Source of the DNA: Ditylenchus dipsaci
Taxonomy: Eukaryota > Nematoda > Chromadorea > Rhabditida > Anguinidae
Length of the DNA stretch: 64,000 bases
Assembly: GCA_004194705.1 (NCBI GenBank)
Contig: SADC01000929.1
Location: 154,406-218,405 of the forward strand
Direction: 5' to 3'
The translations under genes and the position numbers were made by a program. The notes beneath the pieces are model-generated. The model was not told where the DNA came from and did no database searches. It saw nothing but the letters and a program-made list of their open reading frames with translations. Each line of letters opens with the position of its first letter. The first letter of the stretch is position 1. Positions 58,751 through 64,000 of the stretch are shown here, piece by piece.

Positions 58751-58751
58751 C

Positions 58752-60963
58752 TGAATTCATCAACACTGAATTCATCAACACCGAATTCATCAACATCGAA
58801 TTCATCAACATCGAATTCATCAACTAAATTTGTCTTGGCACGAAATTTTAGGGTTTTAAAATCGCAAATCTTTTCCTTGCATCGGGCGGCGGTAAATTCC
58901 ACCCGCTGTAAATTTCCCCGGTGTGAATTTATCGTCTAATTTTAAAGGGTTACAGGCTTGAACCAAAATATTGGCAAACATTTTTTTCTTCACTAAAATA
59001 GTTTATAAATAGTTTTAGAAGAATTAGTAATCCTCAGTTTGGGTAGTTAAATATCATGGTACCTGCCATAAACAGGTGTCCACGTCCAGCATCCGGACTT
59101 TTGTATTTAGCCAAATTGGTCATGAACTATTTTATTCTGCCCGGACTACGCCGTGATCATGGTTTAATTATGCAAAAACAACGAATGCTACTTCAGCTAT
59201 TAAAATGACAGTATGTTGGCGGTATGTACGTACCGCGAAAGGTATTAACTACCCTGGTGCTTTAATAGTGGTATTCAGGTTGTGGTACTTATGTCCCTAG
59301 ATAGTGATACCTAGATAGTGATCTAGTACCCCTAAAATGGTCTGATCTACCTTCCAACATGGTCTGGTCCACCTCCTAACAAGGTCTAAGTCACTTCTGA
59401 ACAAACTATCGACTGATTACCACTGCTTGTGTACACTAACACTGGCAACGCTACCTAGATATCCAAGTACCACTGTTAATGATATTTTATTCAGCGACCA
59501 ATTGCAAGATAAAATACAGTAAACGATAACATATCAAATAACATTTCAAATCGAGCCTCTTCTAATTCCTCTTTCGACCTCACTTCGGATCATCAGCATC
59601 TCTTTTAGCGAAAAATTCATCGGAACTTCACTCGACAAGCATTCTGCAAACTTGCATACAAAGACTCCACAATCAAAGGTGTTCGTTTGAACCGGAGTGT
59701 CCTGGGAAATTAGAGCTACCTAACAAAAACACAAACAAAATTTTACCTTCGGGCAGAAACTGATCCATTTAGAAGGATTCTCTTCATAATATCCTCTTTC
59801 CGTGGCGAATTCGTGGAGGAACGACCTAAATATTTTCTTATTTTCGACCTATTACCAAAAATAGTTTACTTGAGCAGATTGAGGTGGTTTTCAGCTTCTC
59901 CATGCAGTGAGTCATAAAAGTAGAGGCTTCTAGTCAGGATATTGACTGCCTAAATAACATGTTTTCTGTATAATCAATCAATCAGCAAAAGAATACCGCC
60001 AAAGATCAATGAGCTGTCGTGTGAATTGGTACCAGCCAAAAGTTCATGTTCGAAAAGATCTACGTTGTCGTCAAACGAAGTACATCTTTTGGTCCTTTCT
60101 TGGCAAGTTCTGGTAGAAAAATAAATCGAAGGCATAAATCTGATAACACGTAAGAAACTAATAAAAACATACAAAATACCTCACATCATCCAATGCTACA
60201 CCAACGTCATTCACCGGTACGAAGGCCAGAGCAAGAATCATATTGAATTCAAGACGGAACATTGAATTGGAGTCATGAAGGGACTTATTTCCCTTCTCGT
60301 ATACGTTTTTGCGGAAGTTCTTTGCTGTAGAGAGCTTGCTTTTGGACTATTCTATCCCTAAATGCAAGTATGCGATTTCAGAAGCAAATTGTGCAAAAAC
60401 CTGAAAGCACTTTGCTTCTACGAGATTTTCATCTTGGTAGTGATTGTGCGCTGAGGTTAGTTCAAAACTTCTATTGCAAGTCAGACCTTTTCCTGAAAAA
60501 GACGGAGACTACAGTCAGAAAAGGCTTAAAACCAGTTACCTCCGCATTTGTGTTTGCCATTCCGTCCCATCCAGTTTGAAAAAATGTACATCTCCAATAT
60601 GTCCGTTTTTCCCTTGAAAGTATTTCCAGTACAGGTATCCACCACAATCTTTTAACATAGACTTGTTTTTTTCGGAAGTAAGTAACTCGGAGTTCATATT
60701 TGCCTAAACAACCCAGATGTAAGGTGAGAATATTAGATAAATCAGAAAAAGGTCTAAAGAAAAACATAATCGTCAACAAAATTTAAAGCATTAACATGGC
60801 GTGCCAAGACAAATTTTTGATGAATTCGTGTGTTTGATGAATTTATGTGTTGATGAATTCGTGTGTTGATGAATTCGATGTTGATGAATTCGATGTTGAT
60901 GAATTCGTGTTGATGAATCGATGTTGATAATTCGATGTTGATGAATTCGGTGTTGATGAATTC
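58752..60963 (-). mobile_element. Mutator-like element with GAATTCATCAACA arms and Ulp1-like protease
   Basis: The left array (58752-58823) repeats GAATTCATCAACA[C/T][C/T]; the inverted right array (60817-60963) repeats TTGATGAATTCG. Between them a minus-strand gene encodes a FLYWCH finger, a short transposase remnant and a Ulp1-type protease domain. The transposase catalytic core appears deleted. Design matches the element at 4281-8908. No target duplication found. Confidence 0.65.
59546..60703 (-). CDS. FLYWCH / transposase remnant / Ulp1-like cysteine protease
   Basis: Minus-strand exons from 60703 to the stop at 59546. The FLYWCH finger reads GGYLYWKYFQ, then (one-base shift at GGG near 60610) REKRTYWRCTFFQ, then SAHNHYQDE in the next exon (60445-60368). 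FRLEFNMILALAFVPVNDVG (about 60265-60206) resembles the MULE segment after the catalytic glutamate. The C-terminal part is a C48 (Ulp1/SENP) protease: YFYDSLHG with the likely catalytic Asp, and QTNTFDCGVFVC with oxyanion Gln and nucleophilic Cys (59719-59546). The catalytic His is not securely found. Ulp1 domains are known in some Mutator-like transposons. The gene is probably a deletion derivative. Confidence 0.6.
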
Positions 60964-61069
60964 ACTTAACGCCGTGGTACCTCATTTAAAGAATTAAATC
61001 ACATTTGCACTTCTCGCCGCTTATTTGCCAAAAAAATCAAGAGTGTACGCGAAAAGAGTTTATCGAGGA

Positions 61070-61195
61070 AAAAGGTGCCATTGGCTAAAAGATGCATCGG
61101 CGAAGTGATCTCATCGGCTATAAGATGCCATTGCCGAAAAGATGGCGTTGGCGAAAAGATCGTATTGGCGAAAGTTTCATTGGCGAAACGGTTAC
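61070..61195. repeat. Minisatellite ATTGGCGAAAAGATG
   Basis: About seven degenerate 17-bp units of [A/G]TTGGCGAAAAGAT. Confidence 0.65.
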
Positions 61196-62279
61196 GCCCC
61201 GATTTTTAAACTTTTTCTATCGTACATGTTAACTACCAAACGACTCCAAATTTAATGCTAAACAATATTTCTTTAGCGTCGACATTGATTTTGGCATAAA
61301 TTTTTTAGTTAGGCCTTTCATAGTGAAGCGATTATTTTTTAAAATCCAAAAATGACCTTCTTTTAAAATGCATACAAGTGGACTGCTTTGATCATGTTTA
61401 TATGCATGTTTGGGCTCATTCGACTTGTCTTGACAGCTTTGCAAGATGGCTGTAAAAATTTACCATATCATTAAAAAACTTGAACTCTCGACCAATTTAT
61501 AAATTAAAAGTAAAAATGTTATTCATATATTTTTTGCAAAAAACGCGATTTTACCCGTGACGTACCCGAGGCACAAAAAATAGATCACAATTTCTGAATC
61601 CACCAAAAAACTGCATCGAATAGCATCAAATGGGTATGGAATATCAAATGCAGCTCGGGGATCCGGACCTCTGAAGTTGGTAACTCGTTCGAATTTGGAG
61701 TCAAAACCACAAGCGGGACCAGGCAAATTTTTTGGAAAAATAATGACGATCACAATCTGAAATACTGACACACAGATTCGCGTCAGCGCAATCGATTTTC
61801 ATGTGAAAAATGCTCCTCAAAACGTCAAGAAATACTACCAAGTTTCAAATCCCGCTCAAGACAACAAACAAATTACTTGCGAAACGATTTTTTTGTCTTG
61901 TGACAAGACGAGAAACAGATTTGCAAAATTTTTCGCTAGGGCTGAGATATGAAGTCCATATGGTGAAGTTATTACAGAGGGGGAACTTATTAGAGAAGGG
62001 AACTTAATACAGAAAAAGGTACACTGTATCGAGAAATCAAAGAACGAACAGCTTTCACCAAGCGTCATGGAAAAAGACACGTGTTTGCAGAAGTTAGAAG
62101 GGAAACAGTCATTTTCCTGGTTCAGTCAAAAGCGTCAAAATGTTTAGTCAAACTTTTGACTTGTCATTTTGACAGTTTTTGACACTTTTTGACTAAACCG
62201 TCAAATTTAAAATAAAAAAGCGCCAAATAATTTTGCCCAAATTTTGCCATTATGACGCTTTGACATCATGGTCTTGTCT
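61196..62279. other. No recognisable gene; small element traces
   Basis: 61960-62035 ends GGTACACTGTA, like a pogo-type right end. 62125-62215 is an inverted GTCAAAA / TTTTGAC cluster. Confidence 0.4.
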
Positions 62280-62960
62280 TTGTGCTGTGGTGAACAATTG
62301 TGTCTTCTCCAATTGATCCAAAAAGTTATTTGATACAGTTGATTGGATCGGTTTAATTAATCTTTCAAGTTGTTCGAATTTAATCTCTTTATTCGATTCT
62401 TACAGTTGAATTGATTCAAATGTTTGGATCGCTTCAATGTAGGTGGGTCGGTTTCCTGTATGGATAGCTTAGGATTGGTTGCAATGATTTTGTTGTTTAA
62501 GTCGACACGTACGTCGATCCATCCAGCTGAATTGATCCAAACATTCAATTAGATCATATCAATCTAATTAACTGGATCGAATCAATTGAATCGGTTTCAT
62601 TAATTGGATCAATCCGACAGTGGTCATCATGAGATACATTAGTCAGCACGAAATGCAAAATCGGCGTTATATTGATGCGAATCAGTACAGGTGGTTGGAT
62701 CAATCCAACCAATTCAATCGATTGTTCTGGTTGGTCTGTCTTGAATGTTCGGATCGACTTAACTGGGTGAAGCGATTTAAGTGAATTAGTTAAATCGAAT
62801 TGGCTGAGCTGATTTAATACTTTGAATTAATACTATAAAGAATTAATCTTAACTATTTTTTCGATTCCGAAAATTAAAGCAATTCAGCCAATTCGAATCT
62901 ATTCATCCAGTAGAATCGACCCGCCCAGCTGAATTAAATCCAACACTTGAATCGAATCAA
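62280..62960. repeat. Degenerate GATTGGATCAATTC array
   Basis: Many diverged copies of [A/T]GATTGGATC.[A/G]TT.AATT in both senses over about 680 bp. No coding content. Confidence 0.6.
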
Positions 62961-63035
62961 TGGGATGAAACCAACTACAAAAATGTAGCGACTACAGAAA
63001 TAAAAAAGAAAAAAAAACGAGGGCCCTGGAAACTA

Positions 63036-63440
63036 GGGACGGCTATCGATTACCGACGGTCAATGAATTTTTTTTCAAAATTTTTGATCAAAATCGTCAA
63101 TTTTTAGAGCAAAAGTTTCTGGAGAGTGACCCTAATACAAAATCTCATTTTGAATCCGAATCCGTTGAGATCAGATCGAAATATTTTTTATAGACTGAGA
63201 TATCTACTAAAATAGGTAAATGGTGCCAAATTCCTGGTCTATCTACTCAAAAAGCTATATATCAGCCCACAAAAAATAATTTTGACCTGATCTCAACAAA
63301 TTCGGATTCAGGATGAGATTTTGGTATTAGAGTCGACTTTCCAGAAACTTTTGTCCTGAAAATTGACGATTTTGATCAAAAATTTCAAAAAAAATTCATT
63401 GACCGTCGGTAATCGATATTTTACCGAAACTAGTCCCAGA
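63036..63440. repeat. 400-bp palindrome
   Basis: Arms 63036-63190 and 63280-63435 are near-perfect inverses (ATCGATTACCGACGGTCAAT, then TTTTTGATCAAAATCGTCAA). Flanks AACTAGGGAC and AACTAGTCCC hint at hAT-like ends. Confidence 0.7.
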
Positions 63441-63499
63441 ACTATTCGGTAGTATACTGAAACTGACGTTTTTTGCAATTTTAATTTACGGGCAAAGCT

Positions 63500-63795
63500 T
63501 TTCCTTGCTTCTAAAAGACTTCTTTTTGCTCCCAAAGGACTTTTTTTGCTGCTATTTTTTTTTGCTGCGAAAAGACTTTTTTTTTGCTCCCAAAATACTT
63601 TTTTTGCTGCAAAAGGACTTTTTTTGCTCCCAAAAGACTTGTTTTTGCTGCTAATTTTGTCTGCTGCAAAAAGACTTCTTTTTGCTGCAAAATACTTTTT
63701 TTTTGAAGCAAAAGACTCTTCGTGCTGCAAAAAGACTTTTTTTGCTGCTAAATACTTTTTTTGCTGCTAAAATACTTTTTTTGCTGCAAATGTTG
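63500..63795. repeat. Array of CTTTTTTTGCTGCAAAAGA units, single arm
   Basis: Sixteen or so 16-20 bp units of ACTTTTTTTGCT[G/C]C. It looks like one terminal arm of the same design as the Mutator-like elements; the partner would lie to the right of the window. Confidence 0.6.
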
Positions 63796-64000
63796 TTTTG
63801 CTTCACATGCCTTCTTCGCATCATTTTTCACTAGAAAATATTAATTATTATACACTAGTTTTTGCCCGCTCTACGGGCGGGATTATTTTTCGATGAACGT
63901 TCGTTGCAAAATATTATTCATATCGTGACATTTTGAATTCAATGATACGAATCAGATTTTTTTTAACAAATTAAAAAATTATTGAAGTTTTTCAATACAA
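63796..64000. other. No recognisable feature
   Basis: AT-rich; contains TTTTTGCCCGCTCTACGGGCGGG, a small GC hairpin. Confidence 0.35.

Noticed and set aside
58752..58823. Regular short repeats (here and at 4283, 28892, 60817, 63500) that superficially resemble CRISPR arrays
   Set aside because: Units are tandem with no unique spacers, occur as inverted pairs, and the genome is eukaryotic.
63308..63730. Lysine/alanine-rich 140-residue open frame on the minus strand
   Set aside because: It reads through the GCTGCAAAAGACTTTTT array; it has no splice context or domain.

Overview
This is eukaryotic DNA, AT-rich, and almost certainly from a nematode. Two genes decide that: a cuticle collagen with the nematode N-terminal domain, a dibasic cleavage site and a cysteine-framed Gly-X-Y domain (48.5-57.3 kb, minus), and a 20-exon nuclear hormone receptor (42.7-46.0 kb, minus). 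Most introns are only 37-60 bp with ordinary GT/AG ends; the few long ones are swollen by transposons. The species cannot be named from sequence alone. By eye, well over half of the window is repeats, many nested two or three deep.

Layout. 2.6-34.2 kb: a CEP104-like ciliary gene (minus) in at least seven recognisable exons spread over about 31 kb. Its 20-kb intron (3.1-23.3 kb) holds a Mutator-like element (4.3-8.9 kb) whose gene fuses transposase parts to a piece of the host gene TTC27, a small minus-strand gene remnant (9.2-9.8 kb), a plus-strand gene for a type I membrane protein (10.2-11.7 kb), a 0.9-kb palindrome with tRNA-like promoters (15.3-16.2 kb), and an almost complete hAT transposon inserted in the last exon of an older hAT (17-21.2 kb). 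21.6-33.1 kb: foldback elements in the other CEP104-like introns. 34.6-42.5 kb: mariner-, pogo- and hAT-type non-autonomous elements with a few unrecognised exons at 37.1-37.5 kb. 42.7-46.0 kb: nuclear receptor. 48.5-57.3 kb: collagen. 58.7-61.0 kb: a second Mutator-like element, with a FLYWCH finger and a Ulp1-type protease. 61-64 kb: minisatellite arrays and one palindrome.

Common theme. Many elements end in long inverted arms that are themselves tandem arrays of 10-35 bp units. Two of these encode Mutator-like proteins; the others look non-autonomous. At least eight further elements have 8-bp target duplications and CAG/TAG termini, typical of hAT. Nearly every real gene also shows one or more single-base frame breaks, often at short homopolymer runs, while splice sites and motifs stay intact. 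This looks more like base-calling error than gene death, so 'broken' genes here should be read with care.
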